A stretch of 64,000 bases of DNA from Allobosea sp. TND4EK4 (lineage in GTDB: Bacteria > Pseudomonadota > Alphaproteobacteria > Rhizobiales > Beijerinckiaceae), in the NCBI RefSeq assembly GCF_900156025.1, contig NZ_FTMO01000001.1, positions 372,001 to 436,000 of the forward strand. Direction: 5' to 3'. The notes beneath the pieces are model-generated. The model was not told the origin of the DNA, did no database searches, and saw only the letters and a program-made list of their open reading frames with translations. The translations under genes and the position numbers were made by a program. Positions 35,300 through 42,643 of the stretch are shown one piece after another. Numbering within the stretch: the first letter of the stretch is position 1; each line of letters opens with the position of its first letter.

Positions 35300-35325
35300 G
35301 ACGCTACGGCCGCCGCCGTAGCGTC
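35300..35325. promoter_or_regulatory. 26-bp dyad in the ArsR/TSUP divergent promoter
   Basis: GACGCTACGGC and GCCGTAGCGTC are perfect 11-bp arms around CGCC. It lies 32 nt before the regulator start and 41 nt before the permease start, so a single dimer bound here could control both genes. It is the best operator candidate for the ArsR-type protein. Confidence 0.6.
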
Positions 35326-35365
35326 GGCCGACGACAAGACGGTCCGGCAATGCCAGAAACGAGGC

Positions 35366-36109
35366 ATGGACAACACGGCTCTGCTCCTCTTCATCACCGC
35401 GACCTTCGTGCTCGCCGGCTTCGTCAAGGGCGTGATCGGGCTCGGCCTGCCGACCATCGCGGTCGGAATCCTCGGCGTGGTGATGGCGCCGGCGCAGGCG
35501 GCCGCGCTGCTCGTCATCCCCAACCTCGTCACCAATGGCTGGCAGATCGCGAATGGGCCGAGCCTGAAGCCGATCCTGAGGCGGCTCTGGCCGATGCTGC
35601 TGACGATCTGCCTCGGCACCTGGGCCGGCGCCGGCCTGCTGCAACAGACCAAGGGCGGCGCCGCGACGCTGTGGCTGGGGCTCGCGCTCATCGCCTACGG
35701 ACTCGTCGGGCTGAAGGCGGCGAAGCTGCGGGTGCCGGCGGGCTGGGAGGCCTGGCTCGGCCCTGTCGTGGGATGTTCCACGGGCGTGGTCACGGCAGCG
35801 ACCGGCGTCTTCGTATTGCCGGCCGTGCCCTATCTGCAGGCTCTGGGCTTCGACAAGGACGAGCTGGTGCAGGCGCTCGGCCTGTCCTTCATCGTCTCGA
35901 CGCTGGCGCTGTCCTTCGGGCTCTTCGGTGCGGGCGCGCTCACCTTGACCGTCGGCTGGCAATCGGCCCTCGCGCTGCTGCCAGCGCTGGCCGGGATGGC
36001 GGCCGGCCAGTTCGTGCGCAACCGGATCTCGCCGGCCGCCTTCAAACTCTGCTTCTTCGCGGGCCTGCTCGCGCTGGGCGGCTATCTGTGCTGGCGCGGC
36101 CTCACCTGA
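35366..36109 (+). CDS. TSUP family permease (TauE/SafE-like)
   Basis: The 247-residue membrane protein has about eight hydrophobic segments. The family signatures are FVLAGFVKGVIGLGLPTIAV in the first repeat and VVGCSTGVVTAATGVFVLP in the second. TSUP proteins are proposed to move sulfite, sulfoacetate or other organosulfur or carboxylate anions across the inner membrane. The divergent ArsR-type gene is the likely regulator. Confidence 0.88.
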   Translation: MDNTALLLFITATFVLAGFVKGVIGLGLPTIAVGILGVVMAPAQAAALLVIPNLVTNGWQIANGPSLKPILRRLWPMLLTICLGTWAGAGLLQQTKGGAATLWLGLALIAYGLVGLKAAKLRVPAGWEAWLGPVVGCSTGVVTAATGVFVLPAVPYLQALGFDKDELVQALGLSFIVSTLALSFGLFGAGALTLTVGWQSALALLPALAGMAAGQFVRNRISPAAFKLCFFAGLLALGGYLCWRGLT

Positions 36110-36148
36110 CGGCCTGGCTTGCTTGCGACTTTCAAAGCGCGCCGGGCC

Positions 36149-36166
36149 GTTAACGCTCCACTAACC
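36149..36166 (+). promoter_or_regulatory. CtrA-like site GTTAAC-N6-CTAACC
   Basis: GTTAACGCTCCACTAACC has the same arms and spacing as the site at 10656-10673 and matches TTAA-N7-CTAA, near the CtrA box. It lies 43 nt upstream of ATG 36210, in the right place for a promoter of the small gene. Confidence 0.42.
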
Positions 36167-36209
36167 ATGTCGGCGCAGCCTCTCGATGCAGCAATGGGAG
36201 CTGAGCCGG

Positions 36210-36461
36210 ATGGACGCCTTCACCATGGTCATCGTCGCCTGCATCTCGGGCGAGCCGAACTGCATCACCTCACGCATCAACGAATCCGTATTCACGACCG
36301 CGCAGGCCTGCGAGGCCAGGATCGACGACATCACCCGAAGCATGACGCTGGAGTTCGGCAGGAGGCCGGGCTTCGAGGGCCGCGAGGTGACCTATGACGT
36401 CTCCTGCATGAACCGCACCCAGCTCGCGCAGAAGCTCGGCATCGTCACCTCGGAGACGTGA
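36210..36461 (+). CDS. Small hypothetical protein, three Cys
   Basis: The 83-residue product reads MDAFTMVIVACISGEPNCIT at its start and contains ACEARIDDITRSMTLEFGR and YDVSCMNRTQLAQKLG. A short hydrophobic N terminus could be a weak signal or simply a core strand. An ATG at 36186 would add eight residues. No family is recognised. The codon use resembles the neighbours and a promoter-like CtrA-type site lies just upstream. Convergent with tadA, 3 nt between the ends. Confidence 0.65.
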   Translation: MDAFTMVIVACISGEPNCITSRINESVFTTAQACEARIDDITRSMTLEFGRRPGFEGREVTYDVSCMNRTQLAQKLGIVTSET

Positions 36462-36464
36462 GCC

Positions 36465-36923
36465 TCAACGGCGCGCGCGGAAGAACTCCTTCAGCAGCGC
36501 CGCCGCCTCGCTCTCGCGCAGGCCGCCATAGACCTCGGGGGCATGATGACAGGTCGGGCTGTCATAGAGCCTGACGCCGCTCTCGACCGCTCCGCCCTTG
36601 GGGTCGACGGCTGCAAAATAGAGCCGCCGGATGCGGGAAAATGAGATCGCCGCGGCGCACATCGGGCAGGGTTCGAGGGTGACGTAGAGATCGCAGCCGA
36701 TCAGCCGCTCGCTGCCGATCGCCTCGCAAGCGAGGCGCAACGCGAGCATCTCGGCATGGGCCGTGGGGTCCTTCAGCTCCAGCGTGCGGTTGCCGGCTGC
36801 CGCCAGCACCGCGCCATCGCGCACCACCACCGCGCCGACCGGCACCTCCCCGCGCGCCGCCGCCGCCTTCGCCGCGTCGAAGGCGAGGGCCATGGCATCC
36901 GTGGGAGCGGAAGGCTGCGACAT
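36465..36923 (-). CDS. tadA: tRNA-specific adenosine deaminase
   Basis: The 152-residue zinc enzyme converts A34 to inosine in tRNA-Arg(ACG). The zinc and proton-shuttle residues are His56-Ala-Glu58 (TAHAEMLAL) and Cys86/Cys89 (EPCPMCAA). Length and motif spacing match TadA; a guanine or cytosine deaminase relative is less likely. The ATG at 36923 is set at MSQPSAPTDAM. Divergent from the rluB-like gene. Confidence 0.9.
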   Translation of the reverse strand: MSQPSAPTDAMALAFDAAKAAAARGEVPVGAVVVRDGAVLAAAGNRTLELKDPTAHAEMLALRLACEAIGSERLIGCDLYVTLEPCPMCAAAISFSRIRRLYFAAVDPKGGAVESGVRLYDSPTCHHAPEVYGGLRESEAAALLKEFFRARR

Positions 36924-36996
36924 CGAAAAATCCCTGTTTTGGAACTCGCAGCCGGAAAAGCCCTCTGCTACAAGCGCCGGCATCGGTTTCATCATC

Positions 36997-37042
36997 GCAT
37001 CGGATCCGTCCGAAAAGTGGATTCCACTTTTCGGTCCGATGC
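36997..37042. repeat. Imperfect palindromic repeat unit in the tadA/rluB gap
   Basis: Arms GCATCGGA (36997-37004) and TCCGATGC (37035-37042), together with CCGAAAAGTGGA (37010-37021) and TCCACTTTTCGG (37023-37034), pair around a single T, with a 5-nt bulge on the left arm only. I recall closely similar palindromes scattered in intergenic regions of Hyphomicrobiales genomes. Only one copy lies in this window, so its repeat nature cannot be shown here. Confidence 0.55.
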
Positions 37043-37107
37043 TCTAGCGAATAAGCGAGCCTGGCCTTCCTGCAAAGCGGACGTGCTCGGCCGGCTCAGG
37101 AGTCATC

Positions 37108-39264
37108 ATGGCAGACGACGACAACAGCAAAGGCCGCGGCCCCCGCAAGGGCGGCGGCGGCGGCAGCCGTGGCGGTCAAGGATCGGGCGGCCCGGGCTCT
37201 GGCAGCAGAGGCTTCGGCAGCGACAGGGCCGGCGGCAAGAGCTTCGGTGGCAAGAGCTTCGGCGCCAAGCGGCCTGCCGGAGCCGGAGCACGCAGCTTCG
37301 GAGAGCGTGGCGGGGAAGGCCGCTCCGCCCCGCCCCGCGACGGCGCCGAACGCAAGGATTCTCGCGAGGAAGGCGAACGCAGGCCGTTCCGCGGCCCGGC
37401 GGAGGGTATGGAGCGCCCCGCACGCCGCTTCGACAAGCCGGCCGGCGATCGCCCGCCCCGCCCCCGCAGCGAAGGCGAGGCCCGTCCCTTCCGCGCCCGT
37501 AGCAGCGAGGACCGTCCCCGCAGCGCCGAGCGCGGGGCCGAGCGGGGCTTCCGCCCGCGCGGCGAGACGGCCGAACGGCCGGCACGCGCCGCCGGACCGC
37601 GCCGCGAAGGCGGCGAGCGCAGCTTCGACCGCCCGAGGACCGAGCGTGGCCCGCGGCCCGAGCGCAGCGAGCGAGCGAGCCGGAGCCGCGAGGAGGCTCC
37701 CGCCGAGAGCAAGCTGATCGTCGCGCAGGAACCCGAGCGCATCGCCAAGGTGATGGCGCGTGCCGGCGTCGCCTCCCGCCGCGACAGCGAGGCGATGATC
37801 GCGGAAGGCCGCGTCAGCGTGAACGGGCAGGTGCTGGAGAGTCCCGCCTATGACGTGAAGCCGACCGATGCCGTTCTGGTCGATGGCGAGCCGCTGCCGG
37901 CGCGCGAGCGCACAAGGTTGTGGCTGTTCCACAAGCCGCGCGGCGTGGTGACCACGAATTTCGATCCCGAAGGCCGCCCGACGGTCTTCGATACGTTGCC
38001 GGAAGACCTGCCGCGGGTGCTCACCATCGGCCGCCTCGACATCAACACCGAAGGCCTGCTGCTGCTTACCAACGATGGCGGCCTTGCGCGGGTGCTGGAG
38101 CTGCCGGAAACCGGCTGGCTCAGGCGCTACCGCGTGCGCGCCTTCGGCGAGGTGACGCAGGACGTGCTCGACACGGTCAAGGACGGCGTCACCATCGAGG
38201 GCGTGCATTACGGACCGGTGGCGGCACGCTTCGAGCGCCAGCAGGGCTTCAACACCTGGCTGACCGTCGATCTGCGCGAGGGCAAGAACCGCGAGGTCAA
38301 GACCGTGCTCGAGCATCTCGGGCTGACGGTCAACCGGCTGATCCGCATCTCCTTCGGCCCGTTCCAGCTCGGCGACATGCCGGAAGGCGAGGTCGAGGAG
38401 ATCCGGTCCAGGGTGCTGCAGGACCAGCTGGGTACGGAACTCACCGCAAAAGCCGGTGCCGATTTCGAAACGCCGCGCCGCGACGCCCTGCCGACCGCGC
38501 CGCCCCGCCGCGAGGCCCCGGCAGCAGAGGATCGCCCGCGCCGCCGCAACGACGGAGCCCGCCGCGACGAGGCACCTCCGACGCAGCGCCCGCGCGGCGA
38601 CAAGCCGTGGACGCGCGGTGTCTGGCGCGACGAGGACGAGGCGCAGCGCCCGCGCAAGGCGCCGCCCCGCCGCGGCGCCGATCCCAAGCTCGAGCGCGAG
38701 AGCCGGGAGGCCAGCGGCGAGGTCGCGCGCAGGCGCGACAAGGCGATCGCCGATCCGAAGGGCCGGCGCGTGCTGGTCGAGCGCGTCAGCAGCACACGCG
38801 AGGAGGCTCCCGCCGAACCGGAGAGCCGGCGCAGGCCCGACCGCAAGCCGCGCAACGAGCGCGGCGAGGCCCGCCCCGCCCGCAGCGTCGAGCGCAGCTC
38901 CGGCGACAGGCCGGTGCGTCGCCCGCGCGAGGAGGCCGGCGGACGCGACCGGACCGACGAGCGGCCTTGGCAGGAACGACCTGGGCAGGAGCGACGTGGG
39001 CAGGAGCGACCTCGGCAGGACCGCGCGCCGCGCAGCGACCGACCCGCCCGCGACGGCGCCGAGCGCCCGGCGCGCCGCTTCGGCGACAAGCCGGCAGGCG
39101 ACAGGCCGCGTGGCCGCAGCTTCGGCGACAAGCCTGCGGGCGGGCGCCCCTTCGGCGGCAAGCCGGGCGGTGGACGTCCTGGTGGGGGCCGCCCCGGCGG
39201 TGGACGCCCGAGCGGCGCCGGCAAGGGGCCCCGTCCGGGTGGTCCCCGAGGCCAGCGCGACTGA
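37108..39264 (+). CDS. Pseudouridine synthase, RluB/RsuA type, with long RG-rich tails
   Basis: The 718-residue protein has a catalytic core at about 210-445: an S4 RNA-binding domain (ERIAKVMARAGVASRRDSEA) and an RsuA-type synthase domain with GRLDINTEGLLLLTNDG, whose Asp is the catalytic residue. It isomerises uridine in 23S or 16S rRNA. The N-terminal 200 and C-terminal 270 residues are low complexity, rich in Arg, Gly, Pro and Glu, with KSFGGKSFG, GDRPPRPRSEG and GGGRPGGGRP repeats. Such tails probably bind RNA. Divergent from tadA, 3 nt before rsmD. Confidence 0.93.
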   Translation: MADDDNSKGRGPRKGGGGGSRGGQGSGGPGSGSRGFGSDRAGGKSFGGKSFGAKRPAGAGARSFGERGGEGRSAPPRDGAERKDSREEGERRPFRGPAEGMERPARRFDKPAGDRPPRPRSEGEARPFRARSSEDRPRSAERGAERGFRPRGETAERPARAAGPRREGGERSFDRPRTERGPRPERSERASRSREEAPAESKLIVAQEPERIAKVMARAGVASRRDSEAMIAEGRVSVNGQVLESPAYDVKPTDAVLVDGEPLPARERTRLWLFHKPRGVVTTNFDPEGRPTVFDTLPEDLPRVLTIGRLDINTEGLLLLTNDGGLARVLELPETGWLRRYRVRAFGEVTQDVLDTVKDGVTIEGVHYGPVAARFERQQGFNTWLTVDLREGKNREVKTVLEHLGLTVNRLIRISFGPFQLGDMPEGEVEEIRSRVLQDQLGTELTAKAGADFETPRRDALPTAPPRREAPAAEDRPRRRNDGARRDEAPPTQRPRGDKPWTRGVWRDEDEAQRPRKAPPRRGADPKLERESREASGEVARRRDKAIADPKGRRVLVERVSSTREEAPAEPESRRRPDRKPRNERGEARPARSVERSSGDRPVRRPREEAGGRDRTDERPWQERPGQERRGQERPRQDRAPRSDRPARDGAERPARRFGDKPAGDRPRGRSFGDKPAGGRPFGGKPGGGRPGGGRPGGGRPSGAGKGPRPGGPRGQRD
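38969..39023 (+). repeat. 15-bp tandem repeat inside the rluB-like gene
   Basis: About 3.6 copies of GGCAGGA(A/G)CGACCTG encode a run of QERPG-like pentapeptides in the disordered C-terminal tail. The units differ by one or two bases. Copy-number slippage here would keep the frame. Confidence 0.75.
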
Positions 39265-39267
39265 GCG

Positions 39268-39828
39268 ATGCGGATCGTCGGCGGACGATTGGGCGGGCGG
39301 CCACTGGCCGGGCCGAAACCGGGGATCGGCAGCATCCGGCCGACCTCGGATCGCTTGCGCGAATCCCTCTTCAACGTGCTCGCTCACGCCTATGGTGGCG
39401 CGGTCGAGGGCGCGCGCGTGCTCGATCTCTTCGCCGGCACGGGCGCGCTCGGCTTCGAGGCGCTCTCGCGCGGCGCGGGATTTGCGCTGCTGGTCGATGA
39501 CGGCACCGAGGCCCGCGGGCTTATCCGCGCGAACCAGATGGCGCTGGGGCTCGCGGGCCTGAGCCGCATCTTCCGCCGCGACGCCACGAAACTCGGCCCC
39601 ATCACCGGCATGGCGTCGTTCGGACTCGTCTTCTGCGATCCTCCGTACCGCAAGGGCCTCGGCGAGAAGGCGCTCGCCTCCGCCCGCGACGGCGGCTGGC
39701 TGGAGCGGGATGCTCTGGTCGTGCTGGAAGAGGCCGCCGACAGCGAGATCAGCCTGCCCGAGGGCTTCGAGGAGATCGAGCGGCGCGCCTATGGCGAGGC
39801 GCAGGTGCTGATCCTGCGCGCGAACTGA
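39268..39828 (+). CDS. rsmD: 16S rRNA (guanine(966)-N(2))-methyltransferase
   Basis: The 186-residue enzyme methylates G966 of 16S rRNA using S-adenosylmethionine. Landmarks are RPTSDRLRESLFNVL (24-38), VLDLFAGTGALGFEALSRGA as the cofactor site (51-70), and CDPPYRKGL with the DPPY catalytic motif (near 125). It follows the pseudouridine synthase by 3 nt and is probably co-transcribed, joining two rRNA modification genes. Confidence 0.94.
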   Translation: MRIVGGRLGGRPLAGPKPGIGSIRPTSDRLRESLFNVLAHAYGGAVEGARVLDLFAGTGALGFEALSRGAGFALLVDDGTEARGLIRANQMALGLAGLSRIFRRDATKLGPITGMASFGLVFCDPPYRKGLGEKALASARDGGWLERDALVVLEEAADSEISLPEGFEEIERRAYGEAQVLILRAN

Positions 39829-39918
39829 AACGCCTGCCCGGAACGCCGTCCAGGCTCGTCCTCCAGCACCGCCCAGCCCTCTCGCCGGAGCGATCGGTGA
39901 GGCCCGTTCCGGCGGCGC

Positions 39919-40812
39919 TCAGAGCCCGTTGAGCGGCACCTTGAGGAAACGCTTTCCACTCGAGTCCGGCGCCGGCAATTCCCCGGCTTTCATGTTGACC
40001 TGCAGCGAGGGGATGATGAGCTTGGGCATGGCGAGCGTGCGGTCGCGCGCTTCGCGCTTCTCGACAAACTCGTCCTCGCCGATGCCATCATGCACATGGA
40101 TGTTGTGCGCGCGCTGCTCGGCGACAGTGGTTTCCCAGCGGATCTCGCGGCCATTCGGCCCGTAATCGTGGCACATGAACAGCCGCGTCTGCGGCGGAAG
40201 CGACAACACACGCTTGATCGAGCGGTAGAGGGTGCGGGCGTCCCCGCCGGGGAAATCGGCCCTGGCCGAGCCGCCGTCCGGCATGAACAGCGTGTCGCCG
40301 ACGAAGGCCGCGTCGCCGACGACATGCGTCATGCAGGCCGGCGTATGCCCCGGCGTGTGCATGGCGAAGGCGGTCATGCTGCCGATTGTGTAGGTATCGC
40401 CATCAGCGAAGAGCCGGTCGAACTGGCTGCCGTCGCGCTGGAACTCGGTGCCCTCGTTGAAGACCTTGCCGAAGGTTTCCTGGACGACGGTGATCTGGTC
40501 GCCGATCCCGATCCTGCCGCCGAGCTTGCCCTGAATATAAGGCGCTGCCGAGAGGTGGTCGGCGTGGACATGGGTCTCGATCAGCCATTCGAGCGTGAGA
40601 GCGTGCTCGCGGATGAAGGCGATGATCTCGTCCGCCGATTCATAGGCGATCCTGCCGGCGGCGTAGTCGATGTCCATGACCGAGTCGATGACCGCGCAGG
40701 CCTGCGAGGCCGGATCCTTGACGACATAGCTCACGGTGTTCGTCGCCTCGTCAAAGAAGGCGGTCACCTCCGGCCTGGTCGCGAGGTCGACGGCGCGGGG
40801 AACGCTTTGCAT
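39919..40812 (-). CDS. MBL-fold hydrolase, ETHE1/Blh persulfide dioxygenase-like
   Basis: The 297-residue metallo-beta-lactamase-fold protein has the metal site THVHADHL with His81, His83, Asp85 and His86. Further ligands lie in HTPGHTP, VGDTLF and MCHDYG. The ETHE1/Blh group oxidises glutathione persulfide to sulfite. It closes an operon with two YeeE/YedE halves and DUF2892, the same set seen in bigR-type sulfide-detoxification operons, but no regulator or rhodanese is present here. Confidence 0.9.
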   Translation of the reverse strand: MQSVPRAVDLATRPEVTAFFDEATNTVSYVVKDPASQACAVIDSVMDIDYAAGRIAYESADEIIAFIREHALTLEWLIETHVHADHLSAAPYIQGKLGGRIGIGDQITVVQETFGKVFNEGTEFQRDGSQFDRLFADGDTYTIGSMTAFAMHTPGHTPACMTHVVGDAAFVGDTLFMPDGGSARADFPGGDARTLYRSIKRVLSLPPQTRLFMCHDYGPNGREIRWETTVAEQRAHNIHVHDGIGEDEFVEKREARDRTLAMPKLIIPSLQVNMKAGELPAPDSSGKRFLKVPLNGL

Positions 40813-40823
40813 GGGAAATCTCC

Positions 40824-41282
40824 TCAGCTGCGAGGTAATGGCAACGGCGGCGGCAGGGCGTGACGGATGGCGAGCCGGCGGGCGAGCGCCATGCCGATCA
40901 GCATGGCCGCGACGAAGACAAGGGCCGGCAGCCCGCCGGTGACGACGGAGACCAGCGCGGGCCCGGGGCAGAAGCCGGCGAGCCCCCAGCCGATGCCGAA
41001 TAGCGCCGCCCCGGTGACGAGCCGGACATCCGGACGATTGGCGGGAGGCAGCGCAAAGCGATCCGCCAGCAGCGGCCGGCTTCGCCCGAGCACGAGGCGG
41101 TAACCGATCATCGTCACTCCGATGCCACCGGCCATGACGAAAAGGAGACTGGGATCCCAGTTGCCGCCCGGGATGGCTCCCAGATCGAGAAAGGCCAGGA
41201 CCTTGGCCGGATCGGCCATGCCGGCGACGATCAGCCCCGTGCCGAAGACGAGCCCGACCAGAAATTGGATGGCGACGGACAT
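40824..41282 (-). CDS. YeeE/YedE-type (DUF6691) membrane protein
   Basis: The 152-residue protein has about four hydrophobic segments, with VGLVFGTGLIVAGMADPAKV at the start and the conserved GWGLAGFCPGPALVSV (about 104-119) carrying the single conserved Cys. YeeE/YedE halves are thought to carry thiosulfate or sulfur compounds. It is 11 nt upstream of the MBL gene and 7 nt downstream of the other half. Confidence 0.88.
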   Translation of the reverse strand: MSVAIQFLVGLVFGTGLIVAGMADPAKVLAFLDLGAIPGGNWDPSLLFVMAGGIGVTMIGYRLVLGRSRPLLADRFALPPANRPDVRLVTGAALFGIGWGLAGFCPGPALVSVVTGGLPALVFVAAMLIGMALARRLAIRHALPPPLPLPRS

Positions 41283-41289
41283 GACAGGC

Positions 41290-41718
41290 TCACAGCAGGT
41301 GACGGGCGATGAAGACGGTCGCGATCGCGGTTGCCATGAAGACGGCCACCGCGACGGCCGAGCGCAGGGAGAAGCGGGACAAGCCGCAGATTCCATGGCC
41401 CGACGTGCAGCCATTGCCCCAGACCGAGCCGAAGCCGACCAGGAGCCCCGCCACGACCAGAACCGGCGCACTCGCGCCGATCTGCGGGACAGGCCAGGTG
41501 CCGGTGATCGTCACATAGGCGACGGGCGCCGCGACGAGCCCCAGGACCATCGCGATCCGCCCGGCGACCTGGCCATCGCGCTCCGGCGGCAACAGCCGCG
41601 AAACGATGCCGCTGATCCCGGCAATGCGGCCCTGGAACAGCATCAGCATCACGGCAGAGAGGCCGATCAGGGCGCCGCCCACCAGCGAGGCGAGCGGCGT
41701 GAAGCCGCTGACGGTCAC
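41290..41718 (-). CDS. YeeE/YedE family membrane protein, partner half
   Basis: The 142-residue protein has about four hydrophobic segments. Its hallmark is [20 protein letters not shown] with two Cys (about residues 104 and 112), the complement of the DUF6691 half. Together they form a split YeeE-type sulfur transporter. The GTG start overlaps the DUF2892 stop as GTGA. Confidence 0.88.
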   Translation of the reverse strand: MTVSGFTPLASLVGGALIGLSAVMLMLFQGRIAGISGIVSRLLPPERDGQVAGRIAMVLGLVAAPVAYVTITGTWPVPQIGASAPVLVVAGLLVGFGSVWGNGCTSGHGICGLSRFSLRSAVAVAVFMATAIATVFIARHLL

Positions 41719-41942
41719 GACGCCGGCCCGGTCCGGCAGGTCTTGATGCCCAGCAGGCTATAGGCAGGGCAGAAACGGATGGCGGCCGTCAGGAGCATCA
41801 CCACTCCCCAGGCCGTCAGCGCGTACTTCCACGCTCCCAAGGGCGCCACCCAACCCGCCAGCGGCGGCACGAAGGCAGCGGCGACGAGCAGGGCGCCGAC
41901 GATGAACCGAAGCATGCGATCGAGCGAACCGACATTGACCAT
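41715..41942 (-). CDS. DUF2892 (YgaP-like) membrane protein
   Basis: The 75-residue product has two hydrophobic segments and the DUF2892 pattern: MVNVGSLDRMLRFIVGALLV, then FCPAYSLLGIKTC near the end, with conserved Cys. It resembles the membrane part of the YgaP rhodanese without the rhodanese domain. AGGAGG precedes the ATG at good spacing. It is the first gene of the sulfur operon. Confidence 0.87.
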   Translation of the reverse strand: MVNVGSLDRMLRFIVGALLVAAAFVPPLAGWVAPLGAWKYALTAWGVVMLLTAAIRFCPAYSLLGIKTCRTGPAS

Positions 41943-41977
41943 GGCCGCCTCCTTTGGCGTTTCACAATATCCGACCA

Positions 41978-42005
41978 CTCATATATAAATAACTGAATAT
42001 GTCAA
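41978..42005 (-). promoter_or_regulatory. Sigma70-type promoter with AT-rich dyad for the sulfur operon
   Basis: On the minus strand TTGACA (42000-42005) and TATGAG (41978-41983) are 16 bp apart. A CATAT-N12-ATATG dyad (41980-42001) overlaps both elements. An ATTC half-site resembles that of the persulfide sensors SqrR/BigR, but the second half does not match. The site could bind a repressor encoded elsewhere. Confidence 0.6.
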
Positions 42006-42036
42006 TCCGGCGGCCCGATTTTCCGGAGGGCGCTGT

Positions 42037-42380
42037 CAGGCAGGCTTGATCGGCTCCAGTTCCATCGGCACGGCGAAGGTGTCGCCCTTCTGGCCGATCA
42101 GCATGACGGTGAAGTCCTGCGTCTCCCTGACGAAGGCGGAATGGGGGCGCGGTGCCGCGCATGCGCCATGTTCTTGGCGGCGGCGCGCGCATGTTCGCGA
42201 GCACCTGAAGCTTCATCCGGCCGACATCGCATCACTCCGCGAAGGTCAGGTGGAGGTTGAGATGGCGGCCGGCGCGGGCCGCCGTGCCGGCCGGAATCGC
42301 GACGGTGGTGCCCTGCTGCGCGACCACGGCCGGATCGAGCGCTTCGCCGCGCCGGGCGCACGAGGTCGCCCGGCCGCGTC
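42037..42380 (-). pseudogene. Possible decayed coding remnants, family not recognised
   Basis: Two protein-like tails with in-frame stops lie on the minus strand in different frames. One ends near 42037 with FVRETQDFTVMLIGQKGDTF then AVPMELEPIKPA. Another ends near 42237 with GTTVAIPAGTAARAGRHLNL then HLTFAE. Neither has a full-length frame, and the stretch between them reads well only across frame changes. This looks like one or two broken genes, but no family was recognised. Confidence 0.3.
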
Positions 42381-42410
42381 CTGACCGGGCGGCGCCATCG
42401 ATCGGCCCGC

Positions 42411-42438
42411 TTGTAACATTTCACAACATATCTATAAT
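42411..42438 (+). promoter_or_regulatory. Promoter of the sugar-type ABC operon
   Basis: TTGTAA (42411-42416) and a perfect TATAAT (42433-42438) are 16 bp apart. It would give a leader of about 200 nt before the substrate-binding protein gene. An imperfect hairpin (42486-42512, GGAGAGCGCGCCTG/CAGGCGCTCC) lies in that leader. Confidence 0.65.
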
Positions 42439-42643
42439 GCCCGGCACCGCACCCGGCCCCCGAGGCCGAGAAGAAGCGGGCCTTGGGAGAGCGCGCCTGT
42501 TTCAGGCGCTCCGAGAACCCACGACTGTTCAGGCGATCTGCGCCAACGCCGCCACCGGTTCGCCCGCTGGCGGCTCTGCGCGCCGGCGCCTCGCATGGCC
42601 AATCAATCGGTCCCGGGCAACGGGCATTTCGGAGGACGTCACC

